A stretch of 64,000 nucleotides of DNA, taken from JABFSM01 sp963762545 (GTDB lineage Bacteria; Gemmatimonadota; Gemmatimonadetes; Gemmatimonadales; GWC2-71-9). The stretch's first letter is position 1. Every line of letters starts with the position of its first letter. Made by a program: the position numbers and the translations under genes. Location: assembly GCA_963762545.1 (NCBI GenBank), contig CAVXLC010000003.1, forward strand, positions 1-64,000, given 5' to 3'. Positions 1 to 12,296 of the stretch are shown here, piece after piece. Under the pieces are notes generated by a model, which was given only the letters and a program-made list of their open reading frames with translations, was not told where the DNA came from and ran no database searches.

Positions 1-546
1 CGGGACGCCCTCTCCTTCACGGGCTTGTGAACAGGTTATCTACGAAGGCATTTGGGACCACCCCTGGCGTGCGGCAGGTCACGATGACTGGGACTTCTAC
101 GGCCCGTCCTATCTCCTAGCAGGAATGGCGTAAGGTACAGCGGACCGTTCCACGGCCGCTTCATTGGCTTCGCGTTGAAGGTCCTCATGAAGAGCGACCT
201 CTTGAGCTTCGTGCTCGACCGCACCCTGTTTCGCTTGGATCCGAGCGATGACGACATCGAGCGCTACGCCCGCATCCTGGAGCGGGCGGCCCAGCTCGCG
301 CGCGAGAAGTACGGCGCCGGGTTCACGGTGGTCTATTGGGACGACGACAACGAGCCGAGCCGGCGGGTTCGGCGCGACTGCGCAAGACCGCCCTTCATCT
401 CATGCTGGTGTCGGATGTCATCCCGCGAGGCGAATGGAAGGGGCTGGCACTTCCGAGGGGACCCGCATCCGAAGGCCGAGGCCCACCGGAGATTGGCGGC
501 GGCGCTGGCAGCGCGGTTTCCGGCGGGGGACCCGGCCGGGCCCTGA
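1..546 (+). pseudogene. SGNH/GDSL hydrolase-like C-terminal remnant, truncated and frameshifted
   Basis: Only the last ~170 residues lie in the window, spread over three reading frames. Frame 2 gives VIYEGIWDHPWRAAG and DWDFYGPSYLL (from about 35). Frame 1 then gives YSGPFHGRFIGFALK and, after position 175, AREKYGAGFTVVYWDD. Frame 3 gives LRKTALHLMLVSDVIPRGEW (about 375-440). Frame 1 resumes with GDPHPKAEAHRRLAAALA, which fits the Asp-x-x-His block that closes SGNH hydrolases. Such proteins are common as esterases or acyl-modifying enzymes in polysaccharide loci, which matches the neighbourhood. Breaks lie near 120, 370 and 458. It could be a real gene with sequencing indels or a decaying one. 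Family assignment rests on motif recognition only. Confidence 0.5.
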
Positions 547-688
547 TTGGCTACATGAGACCAATTTGTCCGTCCATTTCACAGTCGGTCACTGCCCAAT
601 CGCCTGCAACCACGGACATGCCCAACGGATCTTGGTCGGATCTGGCGGAGGCCGGCGGCGTGCTTGTGTTGGAACAACGCATTGCGGC

Positions 689-1327
689 TCAGCGCTTGGT
701 GACGATGAAAGACTTTGGTAATCGAGCACTCGCTCGCACCGGATTTGGCAACCAGGAAGCAACTTCTCGACCTCAGACCTGCTCAATAGTCTTGATGCTG
801 TGTATGAAATCATCAATTCGTTTCTGATCAGGACGATTGACTAGACCCAATATGGAAAACCACCGCACCAAGTGGCGTTGAACGGAGAACGGTAGCCAGT
901 GAATGAAGATGGTGATCAAATGGGGTTCAACAGGGAACCACTTGTTGGGCGTTTGGAGATATACCTGTTTGCCGCAACGAAGCATCTCCTTGGCAAAACA
1001 AACCTGGTCATACCACCCACCGACATGCTCGACCACCGAGTTCGAGAAAGCCAGTTCGAGGCTGCCATCGCCATAGGGAAGTTGACAAGCGTTGGCGACA
1101 CGAAACACGTAACCTGCATTCACAACTTCGTCTTTGAGTCGCTCGTCTAGATTGACGATCGTAATCCGCGTAGTCTTGGCCCGCATGTCACTCCACCATT
1201 GAGCGGTGCCGCCAAGATCGACGACCGTACCGTCTTGCTCAAGTAACGGAAACATGTCACGAATCGCCTTCATGCGAAGAGGCCGGAATCGCATCTGGAA
1301 CATCCGATAAATCTTGTGAATACCCAT
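689..1327 (-). CDS. class I SAM-dependent methyltransferase, two frameshifts near the C-terminus
   Basis: Starts at ATG 1327 and reads cleanly for about 175 residues with the glycine-rich SAM motif VVDLGGTAQWW and the later NSVVEHVGGW block of Methyltransf_11 proteins. The annotated frame stops at 773, but the expected tail continues in other frames: RLLSRSEVEKLLPGCQIRCE after a shift near 790, then ARLPKSFIVTKR and a stop at 689 after a shift near 715. The rebuilt protein is about 212 residues. It ends the exopolysaccharide gene string and could methylate a sugar or a lipid-linked intermediate, but the substrate cannot be read from sequence. Its base composition is clearly more AT-rich than its neighbours, which suggests transfer. 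Confidence 0.72.
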
Positions 1328-1378
1328 AACGCATCGATCCGTCTTTCGTCGTACCTTGCCAAGGAGAGACAGGCTTCG

Positions 1379-2346
1379 TCACAAGGCTCCCACGCCGGCC
1401 TTGGCCTGCATCTCACCCACGGATACGTGCGCGCGAATCCCGTCGCGCAGGGAGAAACGGGAGCGCCACCCGGTTGAGTAGATCCGCTCGTTGCTGAAGT
1501 TGCGCGAGCGAACGCCGACCGGACCTTCGACGTGCACGATGCGGATCCGCTTTCCGGCGACGTCGGCGACGGTCCGGACGAGCTCATCGACGGAGACGTA
1601 TTCGGGGCAGCCGATATTCGTCGGCACGGTCGAGGTCGGAGTGTGTCAGCCGGTAGATGCCATCCACCATGTCGTCGACATAGGTGTAGGAGCGGATCGC
1701 GCTGCCGTCTCCCCAGACCTCGATCGTGCCGCCATCCTGCGCCTCAGCAACCTTGCGGCAGATTGCCGCGGGCGCCTTCTCGCGCCCGCCGGTCCAGGTT
1801 CCCTCGGGGCCGTAGCAGTTCTGGAAGCGTGCAATCCGCACCTGCATGCCGAACCGCCGGCCATACGCGAGGGCCATCCGCTCGGCATACAGCTTCTCCC
1901 ACCCGTACTCGTTGTCCGGCATGCGCCGGGAAGGCCTGCTCCTCGGTGAGCTCCGGCTCGCCGGGCTCCATGTCGCGGTAGATGCACACCGAGGAAGAGA
2001 AGAAGTATCGCCCGATGCCGCCTCGCGCCGCCGCGTCGATCATGTTGATATTGATCAGCGCGCTGTTGCGCATGATCTCGCACTCGGCGGAGTGGATGAA
2101 CCCCATGCCGCCCATGTCTGCGGCGAGCTGGTAGACCTCGTCGAAGGTACCTGACGGAAGCGTCAGCGCGGCCTGGCAGGCGTCCCGCTCGCGCAGGTCG
2201 ACCTGCAGGAAGTCATCCGCGGCAGTGGGGGAGAACTCCGGCGACTTCTGATCGGCGCCGCGCACCCAGTAGCCCTCCTGCTTGAGCCGCTTGACCAGAT
2301 GGCTTCCAATGAAGCCGCCGGCACCGCAGACCAATGCCCTCTTCAT
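1379..2346 (-). CDS. GDP-mannose 3,5-epimerase-like NAD-dependent epimerase, two frameshifts
   Basis: Short-chain dehydrogenase/epimerase of the GME type, which converts GDP-D-mannose to GDP-L-galactose. ATG 2346 was chosen because the Rossmann motif GAGGFIGSH follows within ten residues. Diagnostic stretches are AADMGGMGFI, SSSVCIY (catalytic Ser), NEYGWEKLYAE (Tyr-x3-Lys), CYGPEGTWTGGREKAPAA and GPVGVRSRN, all close to the plant enzyme. The frame changes near 1920 (before NEYGWEK) and near 1628 (before NIGCPEYVS), so it is split into three open frames. The rebuilt length of about 322 residues is usual for the core family. It lies 79 bases downstream of gmd, so the locus appears to make two GDP-sugars from GDP-mannose. 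Confidence 0.75.
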
Positions 2347-2425
2347 GACCGCGCTCCGTTGTTGGGTTGACGTCGTGAAATGTGTCCGTGCCCCTTCGCC
2401 AGCGAAGACACGCGGTCGCTCCGGG

Positions 2426-3487
2426 TCATCGTGCCACCGCACTCGACTTGGCGACGTGGTATCCCGAGTCAGAGAGCGTGCGTTCCCGCCGCGCCAGGTC
2501 CCGGTCCCGGTCCACCATCATCCGCACCAGCTCCGTGAACGAGACCTTCGGAGTCCACCCGAGCTTTGCGCGCGCCTTGGACGCGTCGCCCTGCAGGTGG
2601 TCGACTTCACTCGGCCGGAAATAGCGCGGGTCGATCTCGACATGCTCCCGCCAGTCGAGCCCGGCGTAGCCGAACGCCTCCTCGAGGAACTCGCGCACGG
2701 AATGCGACTCACCCGTCGCCACCACGTAGTCGTCGGGCTCGTCCTGCTGCAGCATCAGCCACATCGCCTCGACGTAGTCGCCGGCAAATCCCCAATCGCG
2801 GCATGCGTCCAGGTTGCCCAGGTACAGCGTCTGCTGCAGCCCTTCCTTGATGCGCCCGACGGCACGGGTGATCTTGCGGGTGACGAAGGTCTCGCCGCGA
2901 CGCGGCGATTCGTGATTGAAGAGAATGCCATTGGCGATGAACAGCCCGTACGCCTCGCGATAGTTCCGGGCGAACCAATGGGCCGCGACCTTGCTCACTG
3001 CGTACGGACTGCGCGGATGGAACGGCGTCTCCTCGTTCTGCGGCGGCGGCGCGGCCCCGATACATCTCCGAGGAGCCGGCCTGATACACCTTTACCCGCG
3101 ACGTTCGATCGCGCGCTGTACTCGCGCACGGCCTCCAGCACGCGCAACGTGCCGAGCGCCTACCACATCCGCCGTGTATTCGGGCTGATCGAACGAAACG
3201 CGCACGTGCGACTGCGCGCCGAGGTTGTAGATCTCCTGCGGCTCGTACCGTTCGAGGATCTGGCGGATGACGCGCCCTTCGCTCAGATCGCCGTAGTGCA
3301 GATGCAGCGCAGGGGACTCATGCGGATCGGCGTAGAGGTGGTCGATCCGCTCGGTATTGAAGGTCGAGGCACGACGGATCACGCCGTGCACTTCGTACCC
3401 CTTGGCGAGCAGCAGTTCGGCCAGATACGACCCGTCCTGTCCGGTAATGCCGGTGACTAGTGCGCGCTTTTCCCGCCGGTCCGTCAT
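2426..3487 (-). CDS. gmd: GDP-mannose 4,6-dehydratase, two frameshifts
   Basis: Converts GDP-D-mannose to GDP-4-keto-6-deoxymannose, the precursor of GDP-fucose, rhamnose and related sugars. ATG 3487 overlaps the stop of the upstream gene (ATGA), and the NADP-binding motif GITGQDGSYLAELL follows directly. Other family blocks seen are YGDLSEGRVIRQIL, YNLGAQSHVRVSF, YQAGSSEMY, AVSKVAAHWFARNYREAYG (Tyr-x3-Lys), RDWGFAGDYVEAMW and ARAKLGWTPKVSF. The middle portion is shifted: breaks lie near 3165 (after YTADVVG) and near 3055 (after SSEMY). The repaired protein would be about 353 residues, normal for Gmd. No GDP-fucose synthase or reductase is visible next to it within the window. Confidence 0.85.
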
Positions 3488-4279
3488 GAGGTCACCGATT
3501 TGAGGTATTGTCCGGCAAGCAACACGACGAAGCGAGGATTGTGGTAGGCGTACCGCCACCACAGCCGCCGTGGCTCCGTGGCCAGTCGGAACAACCACTC
3601 GAGTCCCGCGCGCTGCATCCACGCGGGGGCCTCGGGTTTCACTCCCGCAAGAAAGTCGAACGCAGCGCCGACGCCGAGCATGACAGCGTTCACAGATCCC
3701 TTGTGCGAGGCCATCCACCGCTCCTGCTTCGGACAGCCGAGGCCGACAAAAAGGATGCGCGCTCCCGATTCGTTGATCTCCCGTACGATCGCGGCATCCT
3801 CTTCAGCGGTGAGCTGCCGGAACGGCGGGGCGTGGGCGTATACCACGCGCAGACCCGGGAAAACGTCGCTGGCACGCGTCCAAGAGCGAGCGTCAATACC
3901 TCAGGGCTAGCACCATAGAACCCGACCGGGACATTCGCGGCAGCCGCGCGCTCGATCAGTGCTACGTCAGCGTCGGTCCTCGGACCTCGTGTCGCTTCAG
4001 GCAGCACCGAACAGGCGCAAGGCCCACACCAGGGGCATTCCGTCCGGAGTCACCAAGTCGGCGCCGTTCACGATCGCGCGGAACTCGGCAGAGTCGTATG
4101 ATTCCATCGTGACATGTGCACGTTCGCAGACACAGACGTAGCGCGACTCCGCTGGTAGAAGCCCAGTCCAGTACCCTCGTGGCTGCATCCGCATAGCTGG
4201 TGGCGTCAGTGCGCATGCCGAGAATGAGCCGTGAGTTCAACGGCACCAAGTCGACCGATCGTCCACCGCTGTCAGTCAT
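3484..4279 (-). CDS. WecG/TagA/CpsF-family glycosyltransferase, three frameshifts
   Basis: Family known for adding N-acetylmannosaminuronic acid or a related sugar to polyprenyl-diphosphate-linked GlcNAc on the cytoplasmic face. Blocks recognised in order are GMRTDATSYADAATRVLDWA, ERAHVTMESYDSAEFRAIV, NGADLVTPDGMPLVWALRL, RAAAANVPVGFYGASPEVL and ARILFVGLGCPKQERWMA followed by GVGAAFDFLAG. These sit in three frames with breaks near 4140, 4000 and 3845. ATG 4279 is the likeliest start, but it is uncertain because of the breaks. The C-terminal stop overlaps the gmd start. The lipid-linked acceptor would be made by the glycosylphosphotransferase encoded just upstream. Confidence 0.75.
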
Positions 4280-4386
4280 CGGCCAAGTCGAGTCGTGCAC
4301 GAAGGTCGGCAGTCGCCACGACGGTGCTCCTGCCACGATACCTGGCCGCCGGAACCAAATGCAGTGCGACGGCGCGGTCAACAATC

Positions 4387-5901
4387 TCACATCGCTCCCG
4401 TTCCGCGAACGATCGCGGGAAGGGTCCGGATCAGGATCTTCAGATCGAGCGACAATGACCAATTGTCGATGTACTCCAGGTCGAGCGCGATCCATCGATC
4501 GAAGCCGACGTTGCTCCGCCCGCTGATCTGCCAGAGGCAGGTCAGCCCGGGCCGCACGCTGAACCGCCGCATCAGCCACGGCTCGGGAAACAGGCTCACG
4601 TCCCGGGTCGGCAGTGGGCCGCGGTCCCACCAGCGACATCTCCCCGGTAAGCACGTGCCAGATCTGCGGCAGCTCGTCGAGCGAGGTCCGCCGGAGGAAG
4701 CGCCCGATCGGCGTGACCCGCGGATCGTTGCGGATCTTGAATACCGGGCCGGAAGCCTCGTTGTGCCCCTCGAGCCCGGCGTGCAATTGCTCCGCATCCG
4801 CCACCATCGTCCGGAACTTGTGCATCCGGAACAGCCGCTTCATGTACCCGTAGCGGTACTGGGTGAACAGCACCGGGCCCCGGCTGGTCAGCTTGATGGC
4901 GACGGCCACCCCGAGCATCACCGGAGCCAGGACCACCAGCAGCACCACCGCACCGGCCAGGTCCATCGCCCGCTTGACGGCCAGCAGCTCGGGGCTCGGC
5001 GTTGCCGACAGCGACAGGACCGGGGCAACCCGACCCGGCCGGACTCGGATGGGCGGAGCCGCCTCCGAACAGATCGGCCGAGTAGCTGGCCGGCACCCCG
5101 ACCCGGGCGCACGCCGCGAGGGCCTGCCGGATCTCGTCGTAGCAGGACTTGACCGGGAGCCCGATCACGACGTCGTCCACCACCCGATGCATCAGCACCC
5201 GTTCGAGGTCCTCGACCCCGCCCAGGTGCGCCGTACCGGTTCCCGCCAGGGCGGCGTGCGGTGCCGTGTCCACGAAGCCGACGACGGTGATGCTCTGGAG
5301 CGGATCCGACAGGACCTGCCGGAACAGCCGCGCCGCCAGCGGGCCGCTGCCGACCAGCACGACCTGGCGCGGCCGCGCGCGGCGGCGGTTTCGCTCCGCG
5401 GACCGGACCGAGGCCCGGAGCAGGCCGGCGGCCGGCACGACGGCCGCGCCGAACAGCAGGGCGTGCCAGCGGGGTCACCATGCCGCTGCGACTGGTGAGC
5501 GGGAAGACCAGCGCCACCACGCCGCCGATCGCTCCGGCAACCAGCAGCCGGACCAGCTCTCCCTTCCCGGTGCGCAGGCGGCTCGGGGAGTACAGACCGC
5601 AGAGGGCCAGTACCCACGGCCAGGCCCACCCAAACGCCGTGATGAGCAGGGCATTCTTGACCGAGAGCCGGATGGCCAGGAAGCCGGCCAATCCCTGCGG
5701 CATGTGATCGAGATTGGTCACGATCACCACCCCCGCGAGCAGGCCGATGGCCAGAACCGCATCGGCGATCCGCCACCCGGTCGGTTGGCGCCTCCGCCAG
5801 CGGCCCAGCGGAAAGCCCCAGCGCCCGGCGCCCTGGAGCGGATCCGCTGCCGCCTCGCTCACCCGGTCTCGACCGGGACGGGTTTCAGCCGGCGCTGACA
5901 T
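4387..5901 (-). CDS. Undecaprenyl-phosphate sugar phosphotransferase (WbaP/WcaJ type), three frameshifts
   Basis: Initiates polysaccharide assembly by transferring a sugar-1-phosphate to undecaprenyl phosphate at the inner membrane. ATG 5901 lies inside the end of the upstream kinase gene. The N-terminal half has several hydrophobic segments (AVLAIGLLAGVVIVTN, LLITAFGWAWPWVLALCGLY). A Rossmann-like module (VVLVGSGPLAARLF) follows, then the bacterial sugar transferase domain with HKFRTM, SLDELPQIWHVLTGEMSLVG and VRPGLTCLWQISGRSNVGFD. The ending LDLKILIRTLPAIVRG is typical. Breaks near 5460, 5060 and 4605 scatter it over three frames. The repaired length of about 504 residues matches polyprenyl glycosylphosphotransferases. 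The sugar used cannot be told. Confidence 0.82.
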
Positions 5902-8279
5902 GGTACCGTCCCGCGTCGGCGAGGTAGCGATACGAGCCGTCGTCCCGTGCGTTCCGCCGGAGATCGATGTCGTTGAGCAGGGTGCCCAGCACCGGCGCGC
6001 GCGCGGTCTCCAGCTGGTCCATGGCGTACCGGAGGGCCTCGCTTTCGGTGTACCCGGCTCGCACCACCAGCAGCACCGCATCGGCCGCCGAGCCGAGCAG
6101 CGCCGCGTCGGCCAGCAGATTCACCGGGGGCGTGTCGATCACCACGAAGTCGAACTGGGGGGCCAGCGCGTCGAGCACCGCCTGCACCCGCTCGACGGTG
6201 AGCACCCGCCCCGGCACCTTGGGCAGCGCCCCCGACGGCATGACGGTCAGCGACGCCTGCTCGCCCAGCGGATCCTGGCGCAGCACATCGCCGGCCTGGG
6301 CCGTCCCGGCCAGCAGCTCGGCAAAGCCCGGCCCCCGGCCGCAGCCCAGCACGCTGCCGACGACGCCGCACCGGAGGTCGGCATCGATCAGCAGCATCCG
6401 GAGGCCCCGGGAGGCCCCGATCAGGGCAAAGTTGATCGCCGAGAGCGTCTTCCCTTCCCCGGGCAGCGGGCTGGTGAACACCACCACCTTGAGGGGGCGC
6501 TCCCGATAGGCCAGCGCCAGGTTCGCGAAGAGCTGATTGAACGATTCGATGTAGGCGGACGGGAAGCCGGGCCGGGTGACCAGCAGCGACGCGAGGCCCC
6601 CGTCCGGGTGTGACCGCCGGCCCAGCAGCGCCGCGAATCTCCGTCGGCCCACCCGGGGAATCGCCCCCAGCACCGGGAGCCCGGCCGCGGCCAGCGCGTC
6701 GGCCCGGGACCGGACCGAGCGGTCGCCATAGTCGCGAGCCAGCGACAGCGTGACGCCGACCAGGGTGCCCAGCACCAGCGACAGCGCGAGATTGATCGGC
6801 AGGCTGGGACGGACCGGCCGAAGCGGTGGCACGGCGGCATCCACCAGGCGGACCGGCGAATCACCCACCGCGCCGGTGATCTCCGCCTCCTTGAGGCGGG
6901 TCTGCACCAGGACCCACAGGTCGTTCAGCACCCGGGCGTCGCGCTCCCGGCGGGCCGACTGCAGCTCCTTTGCCGGCAGCGCGTCGAGCTGCGACCCGAA
7001 GCGGGCCGCCTCGGCTTCGCGCGCGGCGACCTGGTTGGCCAGACTCTGCTGGAAGGACTCGGCGATGCCCTGGAGCTGGGTCTCGATCTCCTTGATCCGC
7101 GCCGTGAGCACCTGCACGTCCGAGTCCGCCGGCGTGCGCCGGATCAGCAGCTCGGCCCGCTGGCCTTCGACCTGGGCCAGCGACCCCAGCAGCACCGCGG
7201 CCGACTGGTCCTGGAGCAGCGACGGGAATGCCATGAACCGGCGCGACGGCGACTGGCCGCCGGGGGCTTGCCCGGCGGCGTCCGCGCGGAGCTGCGCGAT
7301 CAGCCGGGCAAAGGCATCGCGGTCGGCCCGGATCACCGCCAGGTCGGCCTGGAGCCCGGCCAGCCGGGCCACCTGGGAGCGGGCCTGCTCCGGGGCATCC
7401 ACCACATGTTCCCGCTCCTGGTAGGCCCGCAGGCTGTCCTCGGCGTCGCGCAGCTGCCGGCGCAGGGTATCGGCCTGCTCCTGGAGAAAGACCGTGGCGC
7501 CGCTGGTGCGCCCCCGCCGGAATGCCTGGCGCCCCGAGATGAGGTTGCTGGCCAGGAGGTTGGCCGTGGCGGCCGCCTCCTGCGGGTCCCCGGCCCGGAC
7601 CCGGATGGAGATCAGGTCCGCGTCCCGGGCCGGCCGGGCCACCTTGAGGCCGGACTGCAACCGCTTGACGGCGTCGTCCGGCAGATCGATCCGGAGCCGC
7701 AGGTCGGGCAGGCCCCGGGCCGCGGGGGACAGCGCCAGCAGTACGCCCGCCACCGTCGCGGTGTCACCGATGCGAACCGAAGCGATGATCCGGGCCGAGT
7801 CGGGGCGCCGGATGGCGAATCCCGAGTCTCCCCGGTCGGAGAAGACCAGGGTCCCGCTGTCCGCCGTGGGCGAGACCCGAAGGGCTGCAAAGATCTCGGC
7901 CTTCCGGCCGCGCCGGGGAGCCAGCAGCCTGGCCCTGAGCCCCAGGGAATCCACCACCGCCAGGGCGGCGCTCCGCCCGCCCAGCACTTCCAGCTCGGTG
8001 CTGATGAGATTCGCGGAAGGGTCCAGCTGCACCAGCTGGGGGAGGTCCACCCGGTCCACCTCGAAGCGGACCACGCTGGTGGCCTGGTACACCGGCCGGG
8101 CGCTGGAGGGTATAGGCCACGCCCAGGCCGGCCGCGACCAGCACGCACAGGAAGATGAGCAGCCGGTGCCGGAGCAGCGCCACGGTCAGATCGCGGAGGG
8201 TGGGCTCCGGCGGGTCCACCGGCGGTGGAGCCCGGCGCTCCACCGGGTAGCGGTCGGGTCGGACCGGCAGCATGGCCAC
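5885..8279 (-). CDS. Wzc-like polysaccharide co-polymerase with BY-kinase domain, one frameshift
   Basis: Controls chain length and export of exopolysaccharide. The N-terminal Wzz part begins with the cytoplasmic tail and TM segment LLIFLCVLVAAGLGVAY; a frameshift near 8100 separates it from VYQATSVVRFEVDRV. A long coiled-coil periplasmic region follows, then a second TM (INLALSLVLGTLVGVTL). The C-terminal tyrosine kinase has Walker A SPLPGEGKTLS at roughly residue 603, Walker A' LLIDADLRC and Walker B VVIDTPP. The extreme C-terminus carries a three-tyrosine cluster (SYRYLADAGRYHV), the autophosphorylation site expected for BY-kinases. Repaired length is about 797 residues. It follows the wza-like gene by 7 bases, the classic export pair. 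Confidence 0.88.
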
Positions 8280-8286
8280 GGAACCG

Positions 8287-8896
8287 TCAGTGAATCTTCG
8301 CGGCGAGGAGGATCGCCGCCGAGGTGAGCGCGGCCGCGACCACCGCCGTGTTGCGGGACAGCCAGCTCCGCTGGGGGACGCGGAGCTGGTCGCCGGGCTG
8401 CAACGGCGAGTCGGCCAGGCGGGAGTCCCGGGATAGCTCGACCGGGAGGCGCTTGCCGTCCCGCAGCAGCTCGAAACTGTTCTGCTTCCCGTCCGGGTTC
8501 ACGCCCCCGGCCAGCGCCAGGGCGTCGGCCACGGTGGTGGTCGGGTCGACGTAGTAGAGTCCCGGATTCCTGACTGAGCCGAGGACGTTCACTCGGCGCA
8601 GCACCGTCACCTCCACCGAGGGACTCCGGAGGCTCTCGGCGTAGCGGGCTGATCAGCAGGGACTTCAGAGAATCGGTGGAGATTGTGAGGACGTCGAGAC
8701 GGCCCACCTTGGGGAAGACCACGATGCCGTCTTCGTCGATGACGAATTCGCCCGAGAGGTCGGGCTCGCGCCAGACCTTCAGCCGCACCCGGTCGCCGGG
8801 GCGGAGGACCAGGCTCGCCCGCTCCGGTGCCCGAACCGGCGGTTCCTGTGCCGCGGCGGGACGAAGGGCGGCCGCGAGAATCCAGGCGGTCGCCAT
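8287..8896 (-). CDS. Wza-like polysaccharide export protein (Poly_export plus SLBB), one frameshift
   Basis: Outer-membrane or periplasmic exporter of exopolysaccharide. It has a Sec signal peptide ending LRPAAAQ, then the Poly_export domain (LRPGDRVRLKVWREPDLSGE, DEDGIVVFPKVG). After a frameshift near 8640 an SLBB domain follows (VNVLGSVRNPGLYYVDPTTT, DALALAGGVNPDG). The C-terminus has a hydrophobic segment (NTAVVAAALTSAAILLAA) that could be a membrane anchor. About 203 residues repaired, roughly half of E. coli Wza but similar to short exporters found with Wzc-type kinases. It heads the exopolysaccharide operon and is preceded by an AT-rich promoter-like region. Confidence 0.8.
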
Positions 8897-8904
8897 GAGC
8901 GCCC

Positions 8905-8972
8905 GGAAGAGTGGACGTATCGGCAGTGGGGCCTCGACCTCAAATATACGTAATGAAGTATACCACTAATTC
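8905..8972 (-). promoter_or_regulatory. AT-rich promoter-like region upstream of the exopolysaccharide operon
   Basis: The 146-base gap between tadA and the export gene contains a markedly AT-rich stretch. Read on the minus strand it includes TATACT and TATATT hexamers, candidate -10 elements, about 50-75 bases before the ATG. No convincing -35 lies at 17 bases from either, so the exact promoter is not assigned. No other gap in the operon downstream looks promoter-like. Confidence 0.35.
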
Positions 8973-9042
8973 TTGCTGGCTGGCAGTATGAAGAACCCGG
9001 CAGGAGAATACTGGTCGCTCGTCACGAGCCCGTCACAGGCCG

Positions 9043-9529
9043 TCAATCGTGCGGTTGGCGCTCCGACCATGGGGTAGGTGCCGCGAAAAAGCTCCTCAAG
9101 AGGCAGCCGCACTCCTCTTCCATCACCCCGCCCCACACCTCGACCCGGTGATTGAGGCTGGGGTGGCGCAGCAGGTCCCCCACCGACCCCGCCATCCCCG
9201 CCTTGGGATCCCTCGCCCCGAACACCACCCGCCCCACCTTGGCGAGGACGATGGCGCCGGCGCATTGCGCGCAGGGCTCCAGCGTCACGTAGAGGGTCGC
9301 CTCGGGCAGCCGGTCGGTGCCCGCGGCCCGTAGCGCCTGCTGCACCGCCAGCAGCTCGGCGTGCGCGGTGGGATCCCGCCGCGCCACGGTCTCGTTGTGG
9401 GCCGAGCCGAGGGTCCGTCCGCCCTGCCGTACCACCGCCCCGACCGGTACCTCACCCCGCGCGCCGCCCTGCCCGGCCAGGGCCAGCGCGGCGCGCATCC
9501 CGTCGAGGTCCTGCTCCGAGACCGGAGGG

Positions 9530-9537
<8 letters not shown>
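9043..9537 (-). CDS. tadA: tRNA-specific adenosine deaminase TadA
   Basis: Deaminates A34 to inosine in tRNA-Arg(ACG). The CDA-fold zinc site is visible as HAELLAV (His and catalytic Glu) and TLEPCAQCAGAI (two Cys ligands). FGARDPKAGMAGSV and the C-terminal LNHRVEVWGGVMEEECG are family blocks of TadA rather than of cytosine or guanine deaminases. Length 164 residues is normal. Its ATG overlaps the end of clpB by 8 bases, so the two are probably co-transcribed. The first few residues before LDGMRAALALA are poorly conserved. Confidence 0.93.
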
Positions 9538-12151
<2,614 letters not shown>

Positions 12152-12267
12152 GGGTTCCCTCCGGGTCGAATAGCCACATCATGCCGATGGGCCTCGGTGC
12201 ACGAAGCCCAACGGCGTTGTCTGTCGAGTGCGATGCCTGTGGGGAGGAGCAACGGGCGTACCCCGAA

Positions 12268-12296
12268 AATATGCCGAATTGGCAGGGCTTGTTCAG
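12268..12296 (-). promoter_or_regulatory. Candidate sigma-70-type promoter for clpB-tadA
   Basis: Minus-strand reading gives CTGAAC (12291-12296), a 17-base spacer and CATATT (12268-12273). The -35 element overlaps the selB stop codon at 12293. A transcript would start near 12262 and leave a leader of about 110 bases before the GTG of clpB. Spacing is ideal but both hexamers are only partial matches. Confidence 0.4.
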
